A DNA stretch of 64,000 nt from Runella rosea (lineage in GTDB: Bacteria; Bacteroidota; Bacteroidia; Cytophagales; Spirosomataceae). The position numbers and the translations under genes are program-made. The notes beneath the pieces are model-generated. The model had not been told where the DNA came from. It saw only the letters and a list, made by a program, of their open reading frames with translations, and did not search any database. Below, in pieces: positions 16,319 through 24,095 of the stretch (positions within the stretch are counted from its first letter, which is position 1; every line of letters starts with the position of its first letter). The stretch spans positions 1,674,001 through 1,738,000 of the forward strand of contig NZ_CP030850.1 of assembly GCF_003325355.1 (NCBI RefSeq). Direction: 5' to 3'.

Positions 16319-17632
16319 CTACACGATTTCTTTTACAACATCAGGTTCTTTTTCTTTCAAAATTTTAGGTTTAATAATCAACCGAAGGGATTGGTCGTAG
16401 GTAGCGTAATTCCAGAGCCAGTTGATAAAAATTAACAGACGATTTTTAACGCCAACAATCGAGATAAGGTGCACAAACATCCAAGTCAACCACGCAAAAA
16501 ATCCCTGAAACTTCCAGAAAGGCAGGTCTACCACGGCAAGATTGCGGCCCACGGTCGCCATCGAACCTAAGTCTTTATAAACAAACGGTTTCATTTCCTG
16601 CCCCTTTAGCATTCGTACCAGATTTTTGGCGAGCAATTCGCCCTGCTGCATGGCAGGCTGCGCCAATTGAGGGTGCCCATTGGGATATTTTTCTTCAGTC
16701 ATCAAAGCCAAATCTCCCAACGCAAATATGTTTTTCGTGCCTTCAACCTGACTGAACTGGTTCACTTTTACCCGACCTCCCCGTACGATAGAAGCCACCG
16801 GAATACCCTCAATAGCGTTGGCCTTAACGCCCGCCGCCCAAATTAGGTTGTTGGTACGGATGCGGTCGCCCGTATTGGTGGTGGCGTATTTTCCGTCAAA
16901 ATCAATGATTCTAACGCCCAGACGCAGATTGACGCCCAAATCGGTCAAATACTGCTTGGCTTTTTTAGACGCTTGGTCCGACATCACTTCCAGTACTTCG
17001 GGCGATGATTCGTACAGGTAAATCTGCATCGAATCGAAGTTTAATTCGGGATAATCTTTCGGCAAAATATGCCGTTTCATTTCGGCCAATGTACCCGCCA
17101 CTTCTACGCCCGTTGGCCCACCACCCACAATCACCACGTTCATCAGGCCGTGACGTTCTTCAATGGTCTCCACACTGAGGGCATCCTCAAAATTTTGTAA
17201 CATTCGGTTACGCAGCGCCAACGCCTCCGACACCGACTTCATGGGCATGGCATTTTCGATCATGTTTTTCATGCCAAAAAAGTTGGTATCTGCGCCCGTT
17301 GCCAATACCAAAAAGTCATATTCAACGGGTCCGAGTTTTGTTTCAATGACGTTGGATTCAGTATCAATTTTCACCACTTCCGTGACCCTGATATGAACGT
17401 TATTCTTCGATTGAAATACTTTACGCAGCGGAAAAGAAATAGAACTCGGCTCTAATCCCGCCATGGCTACTTGATAAAACAGCGGCTGGAATTGGTGGTA
17501 ATTGTTTTTATCAATCAGTACAATCTGTAAATCAGAACGTTTTGAAAGCTCACGCGCAAGCACAAGCCCACCAAACCCTGCGCCCACGATTACGACGCGC
17601 TTGAGTTCAGTTTTGGGGAGATTGGGTGTCAT
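16319..17632 (-). CDS. ndh: Type II NADH:quinone oxidoreductase (NDH-2)
   Basis: FAD-dependent pyridine-nucleotide oxidoreductase of 437 residues. The N-terminal FAD fold is VVIVGAGFGGLVLARELSK (about 13-31), and YHQFQPLFYQVA is the typical NDH-2 active-site motif. The second nucleotide fold is VVIVGGGPTGVEVAG, and the third FAD motif is NIFALGDLA. The C-terminal region (about 360-410) carries hydrophobic/amphipathic helices for membrane attachment. It passes electrons from NADH to menaquinone without pumping protons, complementing complex I. The gene stands alone between purK and the SPFH gene. Confidence 0.9.
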   Translation of the reverse strand: MTPNLPKTELKRVVIVGAGFGGLVLARELSKRSDLQIVLIDKNNYHQFQPLFYQVAMAGLEPSSISFPLRKVFQSKNNVHIRVTEVVKIDTESNVIETKLGPVEYDFLVLATGADTNFFGMKNMIENAMPMKSVSEALALRNRMLQNFEDALSVETIEERHGLMNVVIVGGGPTGVEVAGTLAEMKRHILPKDYPELNFDSMQIYLYESSPEVLEVMSDQASKKAKQYLTDLGVNLRLGVRIIDFDGKYATTNTGDRIRTNNLIWAAGVKANAIEGIPVASIVRGGRVKVNQFSQVEGTKNIFALGDLALMTEEKYPNGHPQLAQPAMQQGELLAKNLVRMLKGQEMKPFVYKDLGSMATVGRNLAVVDLPFWKFQGFFAWLTWMFVHLISIVGVKNRLLIFINWLWNYATYDQSLRLIIKPKILKEKEPDVVKEIV

Positions 17633-17718
17633 TTTTAAATTGGCAGTTTATAGTCGGTATGTCACGGCAAATGTGCCGAAATCTATTTTTTAAACACATC
17701 CAATCCAACGTTGGTTCG

Positions 17719-18852
17719 TTATTTGGTCACCACTTTCAACGCCCCTCTCACCCATTCGGCTTTTTCTTTCAGCTTTGCCAAATTACTATCCGTCACGGTA
17801 ATATGGCCCATTTTACGGAAAGGCTTGGTGATTTTTTTGCCGTATAAAAACGGAAATACGCCATGGGTAGCCAGTATTTCTTCCATCCCCTCATAATGCG
17901 CCGGGCCAGTGTGGCCTTCTTCACCGAGCAAATTAACCATGGCGGCAGGCGTGTAGGCCGTAGTATCGCCCAACGGAAAGTCTAAAATAGCCCGCCAATG
18001 CTGCTCAAACTGCGAAGTAAAATTGGCGCGAATGGTGTGGTGGCCACTGTTGTGCGGGCGCGGTGCTACCTCGTTAATAAGCACTTGGCCGTCTTTGGTC
18101 AAAAACATCTCCACCGCCAAAAGCCCCACAATACCAATGGCTTGCGCGGTTTTTTTGGCCAATTCTTCAGCTTGTCTTTCGATTTCAGGTGAAATATCGG
18201 CAGGGGCAAAAAGATACTCGACTAAGTTGGCTTCAGGATGGAAAACCATTTCGACCGTTGGAAATGTAGCTACTTCTCCCCTTTCATTTCTGGCCACAAT
18301 CACGGCCAATTCTTTGTCAAAATCAACGGCTTTTTCCAGTAACCCTGGCGCGTCAAACGCCTTATCAAAATCAGCGGGCGAAGCAATTCGCTGCACACCT
18401 TTACCATCGTATCCGTCTTTGCCTAACTTGTGAAAAGCGGGCAGAAAATCGGCATAATTACGCACATCTTCGCGATTTGCTGTCAGCACAAAATCGGCGG
18501 TAGGGAGGCCATATTCACGATAAAATTGCTTTTGTAAGCGTTTGTCCTGAATCAATCGAATGACGTGCGGCTGCGGAAACACTTTTTTCCCTTCGCGTTC
18601 GAGGGCTTCCAATGCTTCCACGTTTACTTTTTCAATCTCAATGGTCAGCACTTCCACATCCTGCCCGAATTGATACACTGCGTCATAATCCTGCAACGAG
18701 CCTTCCACAAACTCAGGCGCAATGGCAGCGCAGGGCGCATCGGCAGCGTCTAAAATCTTGACGTTTAAATTCCAGTCAATCGCGGCTTGTAGCAGCATCA
18801 GGCCCAATTGGCCACCACCTAAAACGCCTACTTTTTGTTTAATGTCAAACAC
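17719..18852 (-). CDS. purK: 5-(carboxyamino)imidazole ribonucleotide synthase
   Basis: ATP-grasp enzyme of 377 residues that makes N5-CAIR from AIR, ATP and bicarbonate in purine synthesis. The N-terminus KVGVLGGGQLGLMLLQAA, the ATP-grasp segment KLGKDGYDGKGVQ and the active-site EVAPRPHNSGHHTI near the middle are diagnostic. The start is GTG at 18852. No ATG lies in frame before the conserved GGGQLG, so the GTG start is well supported. purE is not adjacent. Confidence 0.95.
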   Translation of the reverse strand: MFDIKQKVGVLGGGQLGLMLLQAAIDWNLNVKILDAADAPCAAIAPEFVEGSLQDYDAVYQFGQDVEVLTIEIEKVNVEALEALEREGKKVFPQPHVIRLIQDKRLQKQFYREYGLPTADFVLTANREDVRNYADFLPAFHKLGKDGYDGKGVQRIASPADFDKAFDAPGLLEKAVDFDKELAVIVARNERGEVATFPTVEMVFHPEANLVEYLFAPADISPEIERQAEELAKKTAQAIGIVGLLAVEMFLTKDGQVLINEVAPRPHNSGHHTIRANFTSQFEQHWRAILDFPLGDTTAYTPAAMVNLLGEEGHTGPAHYEGMEEILATHGVFPFLYGKKITKPFRKMGHITVTDSNLAKLKEKAEWVRGALKVVTK

Positions 18853-18882
18853 GTTTTTTATTATTTGTTATTTGTAAACTTT

Positions 18883-18908
18883 GGACAGAAGTAAATCCTG
18901 CCCTTACC
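18883..18908. repeat. Dispersed CAGAxGTAAA...CCTGCC repeat, copy 2
   Basis: GGACAGAAGTAAATCCTGCC and flank match the elements at 15261 and 23309. It lies between the purK start and the end of the upstream 76-residue gene. Confidence 0.45.
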
Positions 18909-18921
18909 TGCGTCCTGTAAC

Positions 18922-19152
18922 CTAATCGTCCAATTCATCCGGGTCGTTGACCTCAAACCACTCATAAATAGCCTCTTCTGCCATTTTCAGGGCTGCGTCG
19001 AGGTCTTTTACTTTTTTGGGTGATTCAAAAACCGTTCCCGTTTCATCAATACAGCGGACTGTTCCTTCGGATCCTTCCAATTTTCCAAACTCTACTTTTC
19101 CGTACGTTTCTGCCCAACGGTAGAGGTACGGATATGCTTGCTGTAAGCCCAT
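18922..19152 (-). CDS. 76-residue conserved acidic protein
   Basis: A small acidic soluble protein starting at the ATG at 19152 (MGLQQAYPYLYRW). It contains KVEFGKLEGSEGTVRCIDETG, probably a short beta sheet, and an acidic helix ending in DPDELDD. An earlier in-frame start would place the promoter box inside the gene, so the internal ATG is preferred. It precedes purK on the same strand with a 69-bp gap. I do not recognise a family function. Confidence 0.65.
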   Translation of the reverse strand: MGLQQAYPYLYRWAETYGKVEFGKLEGSEGTVRCIDETGTVFESPKKVKDLDAALKMAEEAIYEWFEVNDPDELDD

Positions 19153-19176
19153 TTTTTCTGATTTTTGGTTTGGGCG

Positions 19177-19184
19177 CAAAGATA
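19177..19184 (-). promoter_or_regulatory. Promoter -7 box for the 76-residue gene
   Basis: TATCTTTG on the minus strand, with an ATTG about 22 nt upstream as a possible -33 element, lies 24 bp before the ATG. In the remaining gap up to 19461 I see no gene. A weak plus-strand TAATCTTG at 19353 may serve the lipoprotein gene. Confidence 0.5.
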
Positions 19185-19461
19185 AGCAGATATGAACTGA
19201 AGAGAACAATTTTCGGCAAAATCTGAGCAAAGCTAGAAACGTGCAGGTGAACTAAACCAATAGCTATATTCTCTTTCAGTGTTGTAGGATAGCTAGCATA
19301 GATTTGGAATTATTTATGACAGCGTTTCTAAATATCTTTCAGAAATACTCGTTAATCTTGCAAAAATGATTGCCGTCTTTTATCATATCTTCCACAAGAC
19401 CTTCAGGATATGAATCACTTCAAAACTCGTCTCCCTGAAGGTGGGAGCACTCTCTAACATC

Positions 19462-20022
19462 ATGAAAATTTTCAATTATTTATCGCTTGCATTAGTGCTG
19501 TTTGTTGCGGCTTGCGCTGGTCCCCAAGGTGATCAAGGGCCCGTCGGGCCTCAAGGGCCTGCTGGGCCTAAAGGCGACCCAGGGACGACAGGCGGAACGG
19601 CCTTTTATTCAACCAATTGGGTGTCGGTTTCCAAACAATCTTTCATTACCAACTACAAAAAGACCGAGCGTTATTCTACCATTGGATTGCAAGGAGGCGC
19701 GATTCAGACGTACTTGACCCAAAAAACGATGGATGGCGGCATGGTATTTCTTTATAACCGCACCGCCGCCAATAAAGCGTTTGTAAACGCAGTGCCTTGG
19801 GACACGTATTTCAACGATGCCCACGTAACCTACTCTTTTGCCATGGAACCTGGCCTCATTTCTGCTTTTATTTCTTTTTCCAAGGATGTTGACGTAAACC
19901 AATTCTTTGTCGATGAAGAGTTTCGGGCGGTTATCGTTCCGCCAGCCACGGGCGCACGCCTTGGCCACGTCAATTGGAAAGATTATAATGAAGTCAAAAA
20001 AGTCCTTAACCTGAAGGATTAA
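19462..20022 (+). CDS. Lipoprotein with short collagen-like stretch
   Basis: The ATG at 19462 gives a signal peptide ending in FVAAC (Cys18 lipobox). It is followed directly by about eight Gly-X-Y triplets (GPQGDQGPVGPQGPAGPKGD), then a globular domain of about 140 residues without recognised motifs. Gly-X-Y stretches next to the lipid anchor probably act as a rigid stalk on the outer membrane. The GTG at 19441 is an alternative start but would lengthen the n-region unusually. The gene is alone and followed by a hairpin. Confidence 0.75.
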   Translation: MKIFNYLSLALVLFVAACAGPQGDQGPVGPQGPAGPKGDPGTTGGTAFYSTNWVSVSKQSFITNYKKTERYSTIGLQGGAIQTYLTQKTMDGGMVFLYNRTAANKAFVNAVPWDTYFNDAHVTYSFAMEPGLISAFISFSKDVDVNQFFVDEEFRAVIVPPATGARLGHVNWKDYNEVKKVLNLKD

Positions 20023-20029
20023 TACCCAA

Positions 20030-20067
20030 CAAGCTAGCCCGCGTTATCGACAACTCGGGCTGGCTTG
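20030..20067. terminator. 12-bp hairpin between convergent genes
   Basis: The arms 20030-20041 and 20056-20067 pair with one G-U wobble around a 14-nt loop. The hairpin covers the stop codon of the convergent minus-strand gene. It is probably a terminator for the lipoprotein gene. Confidence 0.55.
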
Positions 20068-21330
20068 TACAAAGTATTTTTTGTTGTTCAGCAACACACT
20101 CGTTCCGTTGGGTGCCGTTGCCACCGAAAACCGAGCAGTATTTCCGTTGCGGTAATTAAAAATCAAAATTACCTGATTGCCTTCCGCACCCACACGCCAC
20201 GTACCCGAGCCACCGCCTTGCGTCACGGCCGAGAAATCACCCCCGAAGCCGCCCGAACTACTCGCCGACGTATCTCCCCCCGAAATAAAAGTGCCGTTGG
20301 AACATAAATCAAAGGTTTGTTTTTCGGAATAACCACTTGCCGTATAGAAATACAATAACTGCTTACCATTGAGCCGATTACGCCATTGCTCGGCGGCGGG
20401 AGAGGTTTGTGGTTTGCTGAAGGCCGCACTCGCCGCCATGGACTTGAGCGTTTGCGGCAATTCGGTTGTGTGCTCAGAACGCGGTGCAATGGTTGTGAAG
20501 GTGACCCCACCCCCGTAGGGTGACAACAAGGAGAGGATTGTCAACACAGCGGGCGTACCCTGCATGGTTCCGTCGTAGGTGGCCAACACGCCGTTGGATC
20601 CATAACGCTCTTTTCGAACCTTCAAATAGGTATTGGAAGCGGCATCATTTTGATCATAAATGTCATTTAAAATGGCCTGAATCGTTGGATACGCATGAGG
20701 AGAAACCGACAAAACAGTCTGTTGCCCCGAGCGTAAGAAAGAGTACCCACCGTTTTCTTGCCCCTGCAAATTCCAGCCAGCAGGGCTATTAAAGCTGTAT
20801 CCTGAAGCACTCGTGTACATTTTCCCAGAAGCTCTTGCGGCCGTTGGCGTGGTGACCTGAGGCTGAGCAGGTTGCGCCGCTGCCGTCGAAGGGCTGGTAC
20901 TTGGGGCATTGGAAAAAGAAGGCGTCACCGAAGTCCGTTTCATTGGAATGGTCACTCCCTGCGTAGTGATAAAATATTCTCCCAACAATTTTCCAAGCGA
21001 AAACTCAATGTCTTGTCCGTTATCAGAATAGGTCCCAGATACCCCCGCCACTACTCGATTGGCCACACAGTTATAGCGTTTTCCCTCGGCAACAAACACG
21101 CCTTCATAGCGATTGTTGCGCTGTGTAATGTTGAGTAAAATATCGGCCTGTTCGGCCTTGAAAGTTCCAACGTACGGGTCTGGATTTTGCGCAAAAGTCA
21201 GGAATTGAATACTTCCTCCACAAACTAATATAAGCACCCAAATGGATACTTGGACGGAAAAACGTTGAATGAACGCGTATTTATTCATCGGGTAGAAAGA
21301 TTTAGTTCTGCTTTTAAATATATACCTCAT
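20044..21330 (-). CDS. Secreted protein with low-complexity linker
   Basis: Protein of 428 residues (414 if started at the ATG at 21288, which places a normal signal peptide first). After the signal segment ending near FLTFAQ comes a domain of about 90 residues (PDPYVGTFKAEQADILLNITQ onward). A Ser/Thr/Ala/Pro-rich linker follows (about 135-170), and then a beta-rich region. The C-terminal part carries an LNGKQLLYFY domain with a Gly/Ser-rich loop. The ATG at 21330 overlaps the stop of the upstream gene as ATGA, which suggests translational coupling and may favour the longer start. It is the last gene of a three-gene secreted operon led by a papain-like protease. Function unknown. Confidence 0.65.
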   Translation of the reverse strand: MRYIFKSRTKSFYPMNKYAFIQRFSVQVSIWVLILVCGGSIQFLTFAQNPDPYVGTFKAEQADILLNITQRNNRYEGVFVAEGKRYNCVANRVVAGVSGTYSDNGQDIEFSLGKLLGEYFITTQGVTIPMKRTSVTPSFSNAPSTSPSTAAAQPAQPQVTTPTAARASGKMYTSASGYSFNSPAGWNLQGQENGGYSFLRSGQQTVLSVSPHAYPTIQAILNDIYDQNDAASNTYLKVRKERYGSNGVLATYDGTMQGTPAVLTILSLLSPYGGGVTFTTIAPRSEHTTELPQTLKSMAASAAFSKPQTSPAAEQWRNRLNGKQLLYFYTASGYSEKQTFDLCSNGTFISGGDTSASSSGGFGGDFSAVTQGGGSGTWRVGAEGNQVILIFNYRNGNTARFSVATAPNGTSVLLNNKKYFVQASPSCR

Positions 21331-21983
21331 TGCACATTGATTCGAACGTGGTCAGAAGAAATTTTTTCACCGCTTCGCAGGGTCACCGTCACGCGCAGGT
21401 ATTTGTGGGCATTTTGGGCAATCATCCTCATTCCATTAGCTTTGAATCGAAACGAATAAGGCGGCTTACGTTTATTATCAGGCCAATCCAGCCGACCAAT
21501 AGGCTTTTCTCCCGGCAGCCCTGGGCGATTTTCGATGATTTCAACGGGGATTTTGAGCATTTCCTGACGCAGTTTTTTGGTAGCCGCCAATTGCGGACGA
21601 ATAAAATCAGCATCGTCCACCAACTGAGGCGGTGCAGTCGTTAACGTCGGGGCGGTATAAAGGCCCAACCACCCTAAATAAGCATCTGGGGGGCAATTAT
21701 CGGGGGTTGAAGATGCCCTCAAACAATTGGGCGACATTCGCGCCGCTTCCACATAAATGTACTGCACTTGGTCTCTAAGAAAGCGAGCGTCGTTGCTTTT
21801 CAGGACCACTTCCACCGTCAGTGGGTCGTTTTCGCTGATGGTTTCCGCGCGGGCTCTACTCAGGCAACGGTTAGGATTGTTGGTCAGACAAATGCTTACT
21901 TTCTCAAAGGGAACATCTGATTGAGCATTTAAGGATATTTGCCCAAAAGTGAGCAAAAACATCCCAAGAATGAATCTTTTCAT
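21327..21983 (-). CDS. Secreted protein of the protease operon
   Basis: The ATG at 21983 gives a signal peptide ending in SLNAQ, followed by about 195 residues. The mature part has four cysteines (in SICLTNNPNRCL, NCLRASS and NCPPDAY), which could form disulfides in the periplasm or outside. A hydrophobic strand-rich C-terminus ends in KISSDHVRINVQ. It starts 14 bp after the papain-like protease gene and overlaps the next gene by ATGA. It could be a partner or inhibitor of the protease, but nothing in the sequence proves this. Confidence 0.65.
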   Translation of the reverse strand: MKRFILGMFLLTFGQISLNAQSDVPFEKVSICLTNNPNRCLSRARAETISENDPLTVEVVLKSNDARFLRDQVQYIYVEAARMSPNCLRASSTPDNCPPDAYLGWLGLYTAPTLTTAPPQLVDDADFIRPQLAATKKLRQEMLKIPVEIIENRPGLPGEKPIGRLDWPDNKRKPPYSFRFKANGMRMIAQNAHKYLRVTVTLRSGEKISSDHVRINVQ

Positions 21984-21997
21984 TTTGGGGATTGGGG

Positions 21998-23047
21998 CTA
22001 GTTGTTGGTCCACGTTTTTTTTCCGCTTACCCAAACAGAATTAAACCCGATGCCATTGTGGCGGTATTTTACCCACGCGTAGCCGTCATTTCCCCAACCC
22101 GTTCCCCACGAATTACGAACCAACCACGCCCCTTTGTTGTTGTCCCAGCCCACAATGACCACAGCATGATTGACGTCTTCGGACTTGAAATCCTGCGGGG
22201 TAATTTCGTCAAACACTTCGTCTTCGTTACCGCCATAGCTGCAAAATGCATCCGTTGCCACAATACCGCAGGTCACTGCACCATAGCGTAGGATGGCCCT
22301 TTTGATGGCCGTGGCATCGTCCATATTAAAGGGATTTGCATCCAACCACGACCACGCCAAAAGTTTGTGTTTCCGTCGCGGCACATTGTCGCGGCAACGG
22401 TTAGTATCACGGGCATCGTATTCATAACGGGTTTCGTACAATACCCCAAACAACTGCATATAGGTCATTGCCCCTTCCGAGAAAAAACCTGAGCAACCAT
22501 CAAACGCAGGCGTAGCGCAGTCAACGAGCTGTTGTTCAGCCAAATTGGTGCTATAATTGTATTTTTTACGAAAACTTATTTCGGCTGCTCCACAGGCCGC
22601 AAAGGCCCAGCAGCTTCCGCAACTTTCCTGATTTCGGATGGCGGGGAGGTTAGGAGTTCTAAATACTGGTGGCGGCGGGGCCGACGAAAAAGTGGTCACA
22701 TTGCCCCCTTCTCCCGATTCGCTCAACGATTTATTAGCGGCCTCTATTTGCTTTTGCATTTTATCGGCCGTTAATGTTTTGTCGACTTTATAACCCGTAA
22801 TTTTGGTCAAATCGGCTCCCAAAACCGAAGTGATTCGGGGCGTAAACGAAAACTTTTTGGACTGGGCCTGCGATTTCAACTGAGTTAGTTTGTTTTTCTG
22901 CAAAGGCGAAGCATTTTGCATCAGCAGCTGTAAATTCACTTTCTTCACGGGAGTTTCTGGCTCTTGCTCTTCTTCCTCTTGGGCATAACCACCCAAAATA
23001 CTTCCCAAACAAAGTAACAGAACGGGCAACAAAACATTGAATTTCAT
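21998..23047 (-). CDS. Secreted papain-family (C1A) cysteine protease
   Basis: The ATG at 23047 gives a signal peptide ending in GGYAQ. An acidic and Lys/Gln-rich propeptide-like region follows, to about residue 125, and then a peptidase C1 domain. Catalytic residues are visible: the oxyanion Gln140 and Cys146 in QESCGSCWAFA, the histidine in VNHAVVIVGWD, and the asparagine in RNSWGTGWG. The mature domain of about 220 residues is of normal size, and the enzyme should be active outside the cytoplasm. It heads an operon with two other secreted proteins. Confidence 0.9.
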   Translation of the reverse strand: MKFNVLLPVLLLCLGSILGGYAQEEEEQEPETPVKKVNLQLLMQNASPLQKNKLTQLKSQAQSKKFSFTPRITSVLGADLTKITGYKVDKTLTADKMQKQIEAANKSLSESGEGGNVTTFSSAPPPPVFRTPNLPAIRNQESCGSCWAFAACGAAEISFRKKYNYSTNLAEQQLVDCATPAFDGCSGFFSEGAMTYMQLFGVLYETRYEYDARDTNRCRDNVPRRKHKLLAWSWLDANPFNMDDATAIKRAILRYGAVTCGIVATDAFCSYGGNEDEVFDEITPQDFKSEDVNHAVVIVGWDNNKGAWLVRNSWGTGWGNDGYAWVKYRHNGIGFNSVWVSGKKTWTNN

Positions 23048-23154
23048 AAGCAGCTTGGATTTAGAGTATTCATTAGACGATTTTGAATGACTCAAAAGTA
23101 GTGCTTTCTCTAAGCCCTGTAAACTACTAAATCAAGTAGGCAGAAGGCAGAATT

Positions 23155-23334
23155 GGGGCAGACGTAAATACAACAAGGGGCAAACGTAAATACAACAAGA
23201 GGCAAACGTAAATACAACAAGAGGCAGACGTAAATACAACAAGGGGCAGACGTAAATACAACAAGGGGCAGACGTAAATACAACAAGGGGCAGACGTAAA
23301 TACAACAAGGGGCAGACGTAAAGCCTGCCCCTAC
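23155..23334. repeat. 22-bp tandem repeat array (7.6 copies) in a dispersed element
   Basis: Seven full 22-bp units (GGGGCAGACGTAAATACAACAA, with G/A variants at two positions) run from 23155 to 23308. A partial eighth unit at 23309 continues into GCCTGCCCCTAC. The last unit forms the dispersed element also found at 15261 and 18883. The array lies between the papain protease gene and the convergently oriented end of the NarL-type regulator operon. There are no unique spacers, so it is not CRISPR. Confidence 0.9.
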
Positions 23335-23385
23335 ATAACATTTTACATTTATTATTTTTCTATTTTTCGGTTAGAAATAATATCA

Positions 23386-23400
23386 AAACCTGCCCCTACG
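23386..23400. repeat. Half copy of the dispersed element
   Basis: AAAACCTGCCCCTACG repeats the right half of the element ending at 23334 and runs into the stop codon of the response-regulator gene. The 60 bp between the two copies are AT-rich, with no gene. Confidence 0.4.
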
Positions 23401-24040
23401 AACTGGTCAGTTGCTGACGAAGAGCTTTAGAAATGGCCTCAGTGGCCGAGTTAACGTGAAGTTTACGGTAAATATTTTTGAGGTGAAAATTGACGGTAGA
23501 GATGCTTATCTTGCATTCATCCGCAATCAATTTATAGCTCAATCCCCTCACCAAACACCCCAGTACTTTTTGTTCTGTCGGGCTGAGCTCATGATATTCT
23601 TCCTTGGGAGCGGCAGTGTTTTGCCCCTGAAACATCGTCAATACTTTCCGGGCTATCACGGGTGACATGGGCGCTCCGCCCTGCGATACCTCAATGATGG
23701 CGTCCAAATAACGTTCGGGAGAGGCATCTTTTAAAATATATCCCGAAGCGCCCGCACAAATCGCCGCAAAAATGCGCGCATTGTCTTCAAAAACGGTCTG
23801 CATTAAAATCTGAATCTCTGGAAAGCTCGCCTTAATGGTGCGCACCGCCTCAATGCCCGATATGCCTGGCATTTGAATATCCATCAGCACCACATCGGGT
23901 CGGTCGCGTTTCATGACTTTCAAGGCATCATTTGCATTGGCATAAGCCCCCGTCATAAACAATCCTTCACTGTTTTCGATGGTTTCAGACAGGAGTTCCC
24001 GAATTTCTTTTATATCCTCAAATAGCGCAACACGTATCAT
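23396..24040 (-). CDS. NarL/LuxR-family response regulator
   Basis: Receiver domain followed by a LuxR-type helix-turn-helix, 214 residues from the ATG at 24040 (MIRVALFED). The phosphoacceptor is Asp54 in VVLMDIQMPG. The Lys of the receiver end is in YILKDASP. The C-terminal output domain has LSPTEQKVLGCLVRGLSYKLIADECKIS and a recognition helix around STVNFHLKNIYRKL. A second in-frame ATG at 24058 is possible. It lies directly downstream of the 7TM-DISM kinase gene (55-bp gap) and is its obvious partner. Confidence 0.92.
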   Translation of the reverse strand: MIRVALFEDIKEIRELLSETIENSEGLFMTGAYANANDALKVMKRDRPDVVLMDIQMPGISGIEAVRTIKASFPEIQILMQTVFEDNARIFAAICAGASGYILKDASPERYLDAIIEVSQGGAPMSPVIARKVLTMFQGQNTAAPKEEYHELSPTEQKVLGCLVRGLSYKLIADECKISISTVNFHLKNIYRKLHVNSATEAISKALRQQLTSS

Positions 24041-24095
24041 ATTGGGTGGGTTTATCATCGGTAAATTTGGTGATAAAACGTATGTCTGTCAACTG

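Noticed and set aside
23155-23322. Possible CRISPR array
   Set aside because: The 22-bp units are directly adjacent without unique spacers, and no cas genes are in the window.
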